From NCBI GenBank assembly GCA_938040725.1, contig CALHZX010000028.1:1-33525 (forward strand): a stretch of 33,525 bases of DNA, written 5' to 3'. Below are positions 1 to 7,973 of the stretch, piece after piece (the first letter of the stretch is position 1; each line of letters begins with the position of its first letter). Source of the DNA: an uncultured Actinomyces sp. GTDB lineage: Bacteria > Actinomycetota > Actinomycetes > Actinomycetales > Actinomycetaceae. The position numbers and the translations under genes are program-made. Below the pieces are notes generated by a model. That model made no database searches. It saw nothing but the letters and a program-made list of their open reading frames with translations, and was not told the origin of the DNA.

Positions 1-2
1 CG

Positions 3-473
3 ATCCCCGCGTTCACGTGGGCGAAGGGCCAGTGGATCTGGTTCCGCTGCTTCACGCTGGTCTTCTGGATCTCCATGAACACCCTCCTGCCCGAGGTCTT
101 GGTCCCTCCCTCGGATATCTTCAACTTCGCGACCATGGACCCGCGCGCGAACATCGCCTGCGCGACCGTGGCGCTCGCGGCGAACGTCGCGTTGTTTGCG
201 TACTGGCTGTACAAGATCGTGGTGTTTAGGAGGAATCCGATCACGGGTGTCCTGTACTGCGAGCTGGCCGAGTTCCGCACCATCGTGCGCGAGCACTGCG
301 ATGACAAGGACAAGTACTTCCTGGTGGACCGCATCCCCGAAACGCCCGCGGAGCTCGGCTTCGAGCCCGACTCTCCCACGCCGCCCGTGGACGGCTACCG
401 GGCCTGGATGCCCTGGTGGAGGGGAGAGGACCGGCGGCACCCGTCGAAGAGGGGTGCTGGTTTGCGCTCGTAG
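3..473 (+). CDS. Membrane protein of unknown family, 3' part only
   Basis: The reading frame is open from the left edge of the window to a TAG at 471-473, so only the last ~156 residues are seen. Two hydrophobic stretches are visible. One is near the left edge (WIWFRCFTLVFWISMNTLL). The other lies about 25 residues further on (IACATVALAANVALFAYWLY) and is followed by the basic stop-transfer residues KIVVFRR. The C-terminal ~80 residues are soluble and mildly acidic, ending in a basic tail. I do not recognise the family and assign no function. An internal ATG at 75 exists, but the frame upstream of it is equally coding-like, so the gene almost certainly starts outside the window. It is followed by a strong hairpin, so it is not co-transcribed with the CRISPR locus. 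Confidence 0.7.
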   Translation: MPAFTWAKGQWIWFRCFTLVFWISMNTLLPEVLVPPSDIFNFATMDPRANIACATVALAANVALFAYWLYKIVVFRRNPITGVLYCELAEFRTIVREHCDDKDKYFLVDRIPETPAELGFEPDSPTPPVDGYRAWMPWWRGEDRRHPSKRGAGLRS

Positions 474-500
474 GTGCTCTTCTACTCAGTCCAATATTGA

Positions 501-540
501 CGAGGCCTCCCCGGGCGTGTCGGGGAGGCCTCGTTGTGTG
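501..540 (+). terminator. Hairpin terminator after the membrane protein gene
   Basis: A perfect 13-bp inverted repeat, CGAGGCCTCCCCG at 501-513 and its complement at 521-533, has a 7-nt loop and a short T/G-rich tail. It lies 28 nt after the stop codon. The T-tract is weak (TTGTGTG), but the stem is long and GC-rich. It could also stop transcripts arriving from the CRISPR array on the minus strand. Confidence 0.75.
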
Positions 541-547
541 CGTGCTA

Positions 548-585
548 GTTCCGAGCTGAGCTTTCCCGTCAAAAGCTCTCGGAAC
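548..585 (-). terminator. Bulged hairpin at the distal end of the CRISPR array
   Basis: GTTCCGAG at 548-555 pairs with CTCGGAAC at 578-585, and AGCTTT at 559-564 pairs with AAAGCT at 572-577, leaving a 3-nt bulge (CTG). It begins 6 nt beyond the last degenerate repeat in the direction in which the array is read. A role in ending or protecting the pre-crRNA 3' end is an inference from position only. Confidence 0.35.
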
Positions 586-590
586 GCCGT

Positions 591-928
591 GTCGTGATGC
601 GCCGTATGGCGCTTGGTGCTTTCTGACCGCACAAGACTCTCGCCTGTCATACATCACGACACAAAGTCTTAATGCACCTTATGGCGCTCGGTGCTTTCTG
701 ACCGATTGTTGTCGCTTCCCAGGAGGTTATTTGCGCCAAGTCTTAATGCAGTGTTTGGCGGTCGGTGCTTTCTGACGAGCCTTACTAAATCGGTACGATG
801 CGATTCACGGTCGCGTCTTAATGCATCGTTTGGTGCTCGGTGTCTTCTGACCCCGGAAGTGGAAGGAACTGTCACGCAAGAATGAGTCTCGGTCTTAATG
901 CACCTTATGGCGCGTGGTGCTTTCTGAC
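591..928 (-). repeat. Degenerate trailer repeats of the CRISPR array
   Basis: The five repeats starting at 591, 666, 740, 815 and 892 all differ from consensus. Examples are GTCGTGATGCGCC at 591, GCAGTGTTTGGCGG at 740 and a shuffled GTGTCTTCTGAC end at 815. The first, third and fourth damage the GCACC/GGTGC stem. Decay concentrated at this end marks it as the oldest, leader-distal end. Confidence 0.9.
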
Positions 929-2242
929 AGGGCGTGAGCGTGTGGGGGGAAGCGGGCATGAACAAGTCTTAATGCACCTTTTGGCGCTCGGTGCTTTCTG
1001 ACAGCTGAGAACCATGGCATACCAGAAGATCAACCTTGATGCGTCTTAATGCACCTTTTGGCGCTCGGTGCTTTCTGACCAACATCGGCTCTACTTACCA
1101 GCGTTTGGATTGGTTGGTCTTAATACACCTTTTGGCGCTCGTTGCTTTCTGACCGGCGAAACTGACGGAGGTGAATCGTGGCTGATGCGTGTCTTAATGC
1201 ACCTTTTGGCGCTCGGTGCTTTCTGACCCACGAACTCCGCGACGAAGGGCGACGCGGGGGAGGAGGTCTTAATGCATCTTTTGGCGCTCGGTGCTTTCTG
1301 ACCATATCCGGGTAACTCTGATCGTTCCAAGGAGCGACAGGTCTTAATGCACCTTTTGGCGCTCGGTGCTTTCTGACACTGGGGTCGCGGAGTACGAGGG
1401 CATCGCGGGCGCGTCTTAATGCACCTTTTGGCGCTCGGTGCTTTCTGACAAATGAGAACACTGTGCGTGCGCTTGACCCTGGCTTGGTCTTAATGCACCT
1501 TTTGGCGCTCGGTGCTTTCTGACTCGACGTCAAGCCTCCGAAGATCTACATGGTCGAGGAGTCTTAATGCACCTTTTGGCGCTCGGTGCTTTCTGACCCG
1601 TGGTTGGCACGGATTCCGACACCGCCTCGCCTGGGCGGTCTTAATGTACCTTTTGGCGCTCGGTGCTTTCTGACGGTGACACACTGCTGGATGGGCGTGT
1701 CGTTGCGTGTGACGGTCTTAATGCACCTTTTGGCGCTCGGTGCTTTCTGACCCGGTGGTAACGCTCGTGTCATAGCGCACTGGGATGTATTGTCTTAATG
1801 CACCTTTTGGCGCTCGGTGCTTTCTGACGCAGGTCAGTAATGACCATGCGACGAACTTCCGCGACGAGTCTTAATGCACCTTTTGGCGCTCGGTGCTTTC
1901 TGACGTCCTTGTATGGTTCGAGTGGAGTCATATCATGCTGAGTCTTAATGCACCTTTTGGCGCTCGGTGCTTTCTTACGGGCGGTGATGCGTGGGGGGAG
2001 GGTAATTTGCGAGGGCCCGTCTTAATGCACCTTTTGGCGCTCGGTGCTTTCTGACCGTCGACGCTGCCGACCGTGAACGACTGCCCGACGGCGGTCTTAA
2101 TGCACCTATTGGCGCTCGATGCTTTCTGACACATCAAGGTCGACTACACCGGCGACAAGGTTGAGAAGGGGTCTTAATGCACTTTTTGGCGCTCGGTGCT
2201 TTCTGACCGGAAAGAGGCCTAATCATGGCAAACTCCCGACTT

Positions 2243-2461
2243 GTCTTTATGCACCTTTTGGCGCTCATTTTGGAGGGTTGTTATAAAATGTTGCATGCAA
2301 TTCGACTTCTGCTTCTTCGAGATTTGAAGCTGCATCGTTGTAATTTCGCGGTTTCTGCCGTTCGTTGAAGTTTGAACTAGGGGAATTGCATGCGAAATTT
2401 GGCTGCGCTCGGCGCTCTCTGGCGAGCGTGGGGGAGAAGCTGGCATAAACAAGCTCTGGTC
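2243..2461. repeat. Insert A: ~195-bp non-CRISPR sequence interrupting a CRISPR repeat
   Basis: A repeat starts at 2243 but stops after GGCGCTC at 2266. Then come 195 bp of more AT-rich DNA before the next normal repeat at 2462. Inside is an 11-bp inverted repeat, GCATGCAATTC at 2293-2303 and GAATTGCATGC at 2383-2393. Near the right side (about 2397-2422) is a stretch resembling a decayed half-repeat (TGCGCTCGGCGCTCTCTGG). The last ~38 bp resemble the spacer at 929-965. The same unit recurs at 2904-3122. It is either an insertion or an aberrantly long captured spacer. I recognise no transposase. Confidence 0.8.
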
Positions 2462-2642
2462 GTCTTAATGCACCTTTTGGCGCTCGGTGCTTTCTGACCT
2501 GAGAACATGGTTGTTATTGACTTCGATCTTAAAGGTCTTAATGCACCTTTTGGCGCTCGGTGCTTTCTGACACTCCTGCCTCCGCCTTCAGGGTTCTGAT
2601 GAGGAGTCTTAATGCACCTTTTGGCGCTCGGTGCTTTCTGAC

Positions 2643-2927
2643 GACGAGATTCGCATACCTTGCGATCCAGCAATTTAACCAGTCTTAATGCACCTTTTGG
2701 CGCTCGGTGCTTTCTGTCGATCGGGGCGGTGGTCGGGATGCTGATCGCACTCCTGTCTTAATACACCTTTTGGCGCTCGGTGCTTTCTGACGACGAGATT
2801 CGCATACCTTGCGATCCAGCAATTTAACCAGTCTTAATGCACCTTTTGGCGCTCGGTGCTTTCTGTCGATCGGGGCGGTGGTCGGGATGCTGATCGCACT
2901 CCTGTCTTAATACACCTTTTGGCGCTC
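2643..2927. repeat. Tandem duplication of a two-spacer block (149-bp unit)
   Basis: The spacer starting GACGAGATTCGCATACC occurs at 2643 and 2792. The following spacer, starting GATCGGGGCGG, occurs at 2719 and 2868. Each pair carries the same variant repeats (CTGTC end, then AATACACC). The 149-bp unit is thus duplicated head to tail, and the second copy runs straight into insert B. Unequal recombination between repeats explains this; independent acquisition does not. Confidence 0.9.
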
Positions 2928-3122
2928 ATTTTGGAGGGTTGTTATAAAATGTTGCATGCAATTCGACTTCTGCTTCTTCGAGATTTGAAGCTGCATCGTT
3001 GTAATTTCGCGGTTTCTGCCGTTCGTTGAAGTTTGAACTAGGGGAATTGCATGCGAAATTTGGCTGCGCTCGGCGCTCTCTGGCGAGCGTGGGGGAGAAG
3101 CTGGCATAAACAAGCTCTGGTC
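2904..3122. repeat. Insert B: second copy of the 195-bp insert
   Basis: By eye this is base-for-base the same as insert A, shifted by 661 bp: truncated repeat at 2904-2927, insert at 2928-3122, next repeat at 3123. The inverted repeat arms are at 2954-2964 and 3044-3054. The truncated repeat carries the AATACACC variant, whereas copy A carries GTCTTTATG, so the duplication boundary lies within the repeat. Flanking spacers differ between the two copies. Read on the minus strand, the insert keeps a short open frame, but I would not call it a gene. Confidence 0.8.
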
Positions 3123-5641
3123 GTCTTAATGCACCTTTTGGCGCTCGGTGCTTTCTGACCCATCGTCTGACGTTGTCGCCACGGCGGCAACTACTGAGTC
3201 TTAATGCACCTTTTGGCGCTCGGTGCTTTCTGACTTTTTGTTCAACGGTAGGTTTCCGGGCGAACGGCGACAGTAGTCTTAATGCACCTTTTGGCGCTCG
3301 GTGCTTTCTGACCAACAGCCTGCGCACGCAGAAACGCCTCCCACGTACAAGTCTTAATGCACCTTTTGGCGCTCGGTACTTTCTGACACCATGTTCATCG
3401 ACTGCACCGAGTGCGGCGCTCACGTGTCATAATGCAACTTTTGGCGCTCGGTGCTTTCTGACGAGGGTTACTACACAGCATTTGATGCAGCATCCCTTGC
3501 GTCTTAATGCACCTTTTGGCGCTCGGTGCTTTCTGACCTGGTATGACGCGGTTCCTGTCCGCGACCGCATACTACGTCTTAATGCACCTTTTGGCGCTCG
3601 GTGCTTTCTGACCCTCGACCGAGCGCACCCAGGATTGGCAGCTCGTCGAGTCTTAATGCACCTTTTGGCGCTCGGTGCTTTCTGACCAGCGGGAACGCGT
3701 CGTTGGATATGTTCGTGTGGTGGATGGTCTTAATGCACCTTTTGGCGCTCGGTGCTTTCTGACCGATTACACAGGCCAAGTGTTGCGGCGAGGATGATAC
3801 GTCTTAATGCACCTTTTGGCGCTCGGTGCTTTCTGACCTACTGTGGGACAAGCGGGAGTCTATAGTTCCGCCAACGTCTTAATGCACCTTTTGGCGCTCG
3901 GTGCTTTCTGACGCCCGACATAGAACGCAACTAACTCTCCACAGGGGGAAGTCTTAATGCACCTTTTGGCGCTCGGTGCTTTCTGACAATTCATCCAATC
4001 TCAGGACAATTCAGAGGTCAAGTTCTAGTCTTAATGCACCTTTTGGCGCTCGGTGCTTTCTGACCTGGGGTTTCTGGCACTTCACGATGGACGACAATCC
4101 CGGCGTCTTAATGCACCTTTTGGCGCTCGGTGCTTTCTGACGTCTCCGGGTCTGAGTTCGATCTTACCTCGGTGCTAGTCTTAATGCACCTTTTGGCGCT
4201 CGGTGCTTTCTGACGCGAGACAAGCTGACCTACGAATCAGCTGCTTACCAAGAGTCTTAATGCACCTTTTGGCGCTCGGTGCTTTCTGACCCGTAGTAGC
4301 GGCGGCCCGGGTAGCCCTCGGCGTACTTGGTCTTAATGCACCTTTTGGCGCTCGGTGCTTTCTGACACCAGTCCCACGACGACCCTGACGCTATGCCTCG
4401 CATCACGTCTTAATGCACCTTTTGGCGCTCGGTGCTTTCTGACCATGGTGTACGGTCCTTATCCACCTCTTCGCGGCCTGTCTTAATGCACCTTTTGGCG
4501 CTCGGTGCTTTCTGACTCCACAACCACCGAGTGATCGGTCAGGGTGTCCCCGGCGCGTCTTAATGCACCTTTTGGCGCTCGGTGCTTTCTGACGTCTCAC
4601 TCGCGGTCTGGGTGTCGGGCACGTATCCGGGTCTTAATGCACCTTTTGGCGCTCGGTGCTTTCTGACTCCATCCTCGTGTCCAGCTCGGTGTCTCCCGCG
4701 CCGGGTCTTAATGCACCTTTTGGCGCTCGGTGCTTTCTGACTCACTCACCCTCCGGTCCAAAACGGCACCGAGACTTTCTTGTCTTAATGCACCTTTTGG
4801 CGCTCGGTGCTTTCTGACTATTTCGCACGACCCTCAAGTCACTGCTGATTGGCGGTCTTAATGCACCTTTTGGCGCTCGGTGCTTTCTGACTTCTCGGTC
4901 TTGGACACGCCCATGTATCGCTTGAGGAGGTGTCTTAATGCACCTTTTGGCGCTCGGTGCTTTCTGACGGGCCCCGCGATGGGGACGAGCATGCCGGCCG
5001 TGACGAGTCTTAATGCACCTTTTGGCGCTCGGTGCTTTCTGACGCTCGGCGACGGGGACCTTGGGAGCGGTGGCTTCGGCCTGGTCTTAATGCACCTTTT
5101 GGCGCTCGGTGCTTTCTGACTTTCGATCCTAAAGATGAGTTCGACTTGTGGTTCGCATTGTCTTAATGCACCTTTTGGCGCTCGGTGCTTTCTGACAAGT
5201 CGATGGGGTTTTAATTGGTTGGGGCGTCAATCAGTCTTAATGCACCTTTTGGCGCTCGGTGCTTTCTGACTAGGAAGGGGCCGACAAGTGACCACCGAGA
5301 TGCTCAGTCTTAATGCACCTTTTGGCGCTCGGTGCTTTCTGACCTGGGTTATGGACCGGCCTGAACCTCTCCGTGTGGGTCTTAATGCACCTTTTGGCGC
5401 TCGGTGCTTTCTGACAAGCATCGGGTGCGACGCTGCGATGACCAGTGCAGCGGTCTTAATGCACCTTTTGGCGCTCGGTGCTTTCTGACTGGGCGAGAAC
5501 ACGTTCAACGCCATCAAGCAGTACCAGCAGTCTTAATGCACCTTTTGGCGCTCGGTGCTTTCTGACGCGGAGTTCGCAGCACAGATGGAGGCTGACGGCA
5601 TCAAGTCTTAATGCACCTTTTGGCGCTCGGTGCTTTCTGAC

Positions 5642-5894
5642 TGCCCGGCGTGTCGCACCCCCGGTGGCCAGGGAGAACGTCGTACCGGATCGCCAGTGGC
5701 CGAAAAAGCACCCCTCCGGCCAGCAAGCACGAGGTCAGATTACCAGACTTTTCGTTGCGACTGCTTGCATCGCCGCCGAACGCCTGCGGGGCCGACGCTG
5801 TCCCGGAACTCGCCGCCATCGTCGGCGTGTCGCTCCTCCATAACGCTTCACACTTGTAGAGTAACCGCAAGGTTGTTGAGTGGAAGGACGGACA
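5642..5894 (-). promoter_or_regulatory. CRISPR leader and divergent cas1 promoter region
   Basis: This gap of about 250 bp separates the leader-proximal perfect repeat (5605-5641) from the cas1 start. By position it must hold the array promoter (minus strand) and the cas1 promoter (plus strand). It is GC-rich rather than AT-rich, and I could not pick convincing -35/-10 boxes for either. A weak candidate for cas1 is TTGTAGAGT near 5854-5862. Open frames through it look like non-coding GC-rich noise. Confidence 0.6.
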
Positions 5895-7688
5895 ATGATG
5901 ACACCTGCCACGGCCTCGTCCCTGAGAGAAGTGACCAGCCCCGAGGCCCTCACTCGCGCCAGACGCAGGCTCCTCACAGCACACCCGGATCCCACCAGCT
6001 CGGACACCCCCATGTCAGGAAGCCTCACCGATGAGCAGCTCCGCCTCCTCGCCGCGAGCGACTGGGTCCCGCCACGCATCGCCGCACTCGACGCGAGCAC
6101 TCTCACGATGGCGAACCCCATCACCCGTGCGCTCCTGGCCGAATCAGTGCGTGAAAGCCTCGAACGCCGCCTCACCGCAGAACGCCCCTACGGCACCTAC
6201 GATGACACGCGCGCAGGACACGACGCCTTCAGTAGGGGAGTCACCGACGACTACGACCACGGCAACCACCACCTGGCGCGAGCCACTATCTGCCCGGCCG
6301 ACCCAGGCCTCGTGACCCGTGCGGGACTCTCTCACCTGGGCCTGCCAGACACCGACGCCACGATTATCGACGAACTCGCCCAGGCCTCGGACCCCAACCC
6401 GATCATGCGCGTCCTCGCCGACGCGGCCCTGCTGGACCTTGACAGGTACGCCACGGGGCGCGGCCTGCTCTACTCGCGCGTCGGAACCACCCTCATGCTC
6501 GCGGCACCAAGCGACCAGCGCTTGGCCGAGGCCATCGATGCCGTCGCCGCCGCGGCCATCAACGCGGGCGCGCGCGTCACCGACCTGACGACCCAGTACA
6601 TCGATGATGAGAAAGCCCTCGCGAGCGTCGGCATCGACCCGTGGATCACCCGGCCCAGCGGTGAACCCACAGGCCAAGCCGACCGCATCCTCTACGTCGG
6701 CCGTGACGGCGCACGCATCCACGTCAAAGCGGGCCGCGTCCTCGTAGACGCGCCCGGCGCGTTGCCCGCGACCTCCGTGCCGAAAAACAGCGTCACGCGC
6801 ATCGTCCTGTCCGGAAACGTCGGCCTGTCCGCCGGCGCGTGTTCGTGGGCGATGCGCAGCGGCGTCGACGTCGTGTGCCTGTCGCGGCGAGGCTCCTACC
6901 AAGGCACCCTCATCGGCGCCAACAGGGGAGCGCACGCCAGTCGGCTCCTCGCGCAAGTTGCCCTCACCGGCGACCATGAGCGGCGCGTCCGCCTGGCCGC
7001 CAGCCTCATCGGCGCGAAAATCCGCGGCCAAATCCACGTCCTCACCCGCATCGCCCGACGCGACGAAACCGTGCACGTCGCCGACACGACCGCGCACATG
7101 CACGCGTGGCGGCGCTCCCTCGCGGGCGCGCGCACACTCGACGAAGTCATGGGCATCGAAGGCGCGTGCTCCAACGCCTACTTCGACGCGCTCGCCGCGT
7201 GCGTACCCGCCGACGTCACCTTCGACGGGCGCAGCCGACGCCCACCCCGCGACCTGCCTAACGCCGCCCTGTCCTACGGGTACGCGATCCTCCTGTCCGA
7301 ATGTGTTGGCGCGCTGCATGCCGCCGGGCTCGAACCGTCACTCGGCATCGCGCACGCGCCCACCGACAAGAGGCCCAGCCTGGCGTTGGACCTCATGGAA
7401 CAGTTCCGCCCACTCCTGGTCGACCAAACCGTCATGGCACTCCTGCGCACGCGCAAACTCCGGCCCGAACACGGCGTCGTCGAGCACGAGGTCGGGGGAG
7501 TGTGGCTGGGTGCCGACGGCAAGAAAATCCTCGTCGACGCCTACGAGGCCGCCTGTCAGCGATCCGTCACCGGTGCCCTGCCCGGATACTCGGGGTCGTG
7601 GCGCAGGCACATCACCCATTCCGCGCAGATGCTGGCGCACGCCATCGCCGAACCCGACTACCAGTGGAGCGGGGTCGCCTGGCGATGA
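5895..7688 (+). CDS. cas1: CRISPR integrase Cas1 with an N-terminal, RT-like (catalytically degenerate) domain
   Basis: The product is 597 residues against ~300-340 for ordinary Cas1. Residues ~265-597 are the Cas1 domain: a beta-sheet start (LYVGRDGARIHVKAGRVLV), then the helical integrase part with the metal-binding residues E422 (GIEGACSNAYF), H487 (GIAHAPTDKRP) and E502 (LMEQFRP). It should insert new spacers at the leader end together with Cas2. Residues ~60-260 are extra. ATICPADPG...LSHLGLPDTDATIIDEL followed by VLADAALLDLDRYATGRG and LLYSRVGTTLMLAAP has the order and spacing of reverse-transcriptase motifs A, B and C. However, YADD is replaced by YSRV and the motif A aspartate is not where expected. 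The RT reading is inference. The start at ATG 5895 has AAGGA five bases upstream; a GTG at 5880 is possible but lacks a good site. Confidence 0.93.
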   Translation: MMTPATASSLREVTSPEALTRARRRLLTAHPDPTSSDTPMSGSLTDEQLRLLAASDWVPPRIAALDASTLTMANPITRALLAESVRESLERRLTAERPYGTYDDTRAGHDAFSRGVTDDYDHGNHHLARATICPADPGLVTRAGLSHLGLPDTDATIIDELAQASDPNPIMRVLADAALLDLDRYATGRGLLYSRVGTTLMLAAPSDQRLAEAIDAVAAAAINAGARVTDLTTQYIDDEKALASVGIDPWITRPSGEPTGQADRILYVGRDGARIHVKAGRVLVDAPGALPATSVPKNSVTRIVLSGNVGLSAGACSWAMRSGVDVVCLSRRGSYQGTLIGANRGAHASRLLAQVALTGDHERRVRLAASLIGAKIRGQIHVLTRIARRDETVHVADTTAHMHAWRRSLAGARTLDEVMGIEGACSNAYFDALAACVPADVTFDGRSRRPPRDLPNAALSYGYAILLSECVGALHAAGLEPSLGIAHAPTDKRPSLALDLMEQFRPLLVDQTVMALLRTRKLRPEHGVVEHEVGGVWLGADGKKILVDAYEAACQRSVTGALPGYSGSWRRHITHSAQMLAHAIAEPDYQWSGVAWR

Positions 7689-7966
7689 TCTACATCATCG
7701 CTTACGACATCGCCGATAACAAACGGCGGCTGCGCGTCGCCAAAACACTCGAATCCTGGGGCTACCGCATCCAAGAATCCGTGTTCCAGCTTCGCCTTGA
7801 TAGCGTCACGCTGGCGCGCGTGCGCTCTCGGCTTGCTGCCCTCATTTCAGAGACCGACGACGTCGTCCACATCTACCCCATCTGCTCATCTTGCGCCGAC
7901 CGCGCCGACATACTCGGCGCGGCCATAGCGCTGGACGATGTGGGGTTGTGCCGGGGAGTGTGGTGA
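7685..7966 (+). CDS. cas2: CRISPR adaptation protein Cas2
   Basis: A 93-residue protein of normal Cas2 length. It opens with the ferredoxin-like beta strand MIYIIAYDIADNKRR, which holds the conserved aspartate (D8). Next is KTLESWGYRIQESVFQL, the helix and second strand typical of the family. It ends with VVHIYPICSSC and a short C-terminal strand. The ATG overlaps the cas1 stop (ATGA at 7685-7688), so the two are translationally coupled. Cas2 dimers bridge two Cas1 dimers in the integration complex. It ends 7 nt before the 3' end of the convergent effector operon, with no obvious terminator between them. Confidence 0.96.
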   Translation: MIYIIAYDIADNKRRLRVAKTLESWGYRIQESVFQLRLDSVTLARVRSRLAALISETDDVVHIYPICSSCADRADILGAAIALDDVGLCRGVW

Positions 7967-7973
7967 GGGGGAG

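Larger units (their letters stand above)
591..5641 (-). CRISPR. CRISPR array, 64 repeat positions, 37-bp repeat, spacers mostly 34-41 bp
   Basis: The repeat on the plus strand begins GTCTTAATGCACC, continues TTTTGGCGCTCG and ends GTGCTTTCTGAC. I located 64 starts, from 591 to 5605, with a period of 71-78 bp. Two of them (2243 and 2904) are cut short by an insert. Orientation is minus, for three reasons. Repeats at 591-928 are degenerate (trailer) while those at the right end are perfect. cas1 lies beyond the right end. On the minus strand the repeat folds GCACC/GGTGC and then has exactly eight bases, ATTAAGAC, resembling the 5' handle left by Cas6. About 59 spacers are distinct. Variant repeats include AATACACC forms at 1117, 2755 and 2904, and ends reading CTGTC at 2682 and 2831. 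Some short peptides predicted across the array are repeat translations, not genes. Confidence 0.99.

Noticed and set aside
669..5519. Many 60-170-codon frames across the array on both strands, with recurring RKHRAPKGALR and LNAPFGARCFLT peptides
   Set aside because: They are translations of the 37-bp CRISPR repeat and change with each spacer; none has consistent coding character.
5880..5894. GTG at 5880 as the cas1 start
   Set aside because: AAGGA at 5884-5888 is well placed for ATG 5895 and would lie inside the longer form; nothing comparable precedes 5880.
5601..6175. Overlapping frames through the leader region on both strands
   Set aside because: They run through the last repeats or into cas1 in the wrong frame and show no recognisable protein; typical of high-GC non-coding DNA.
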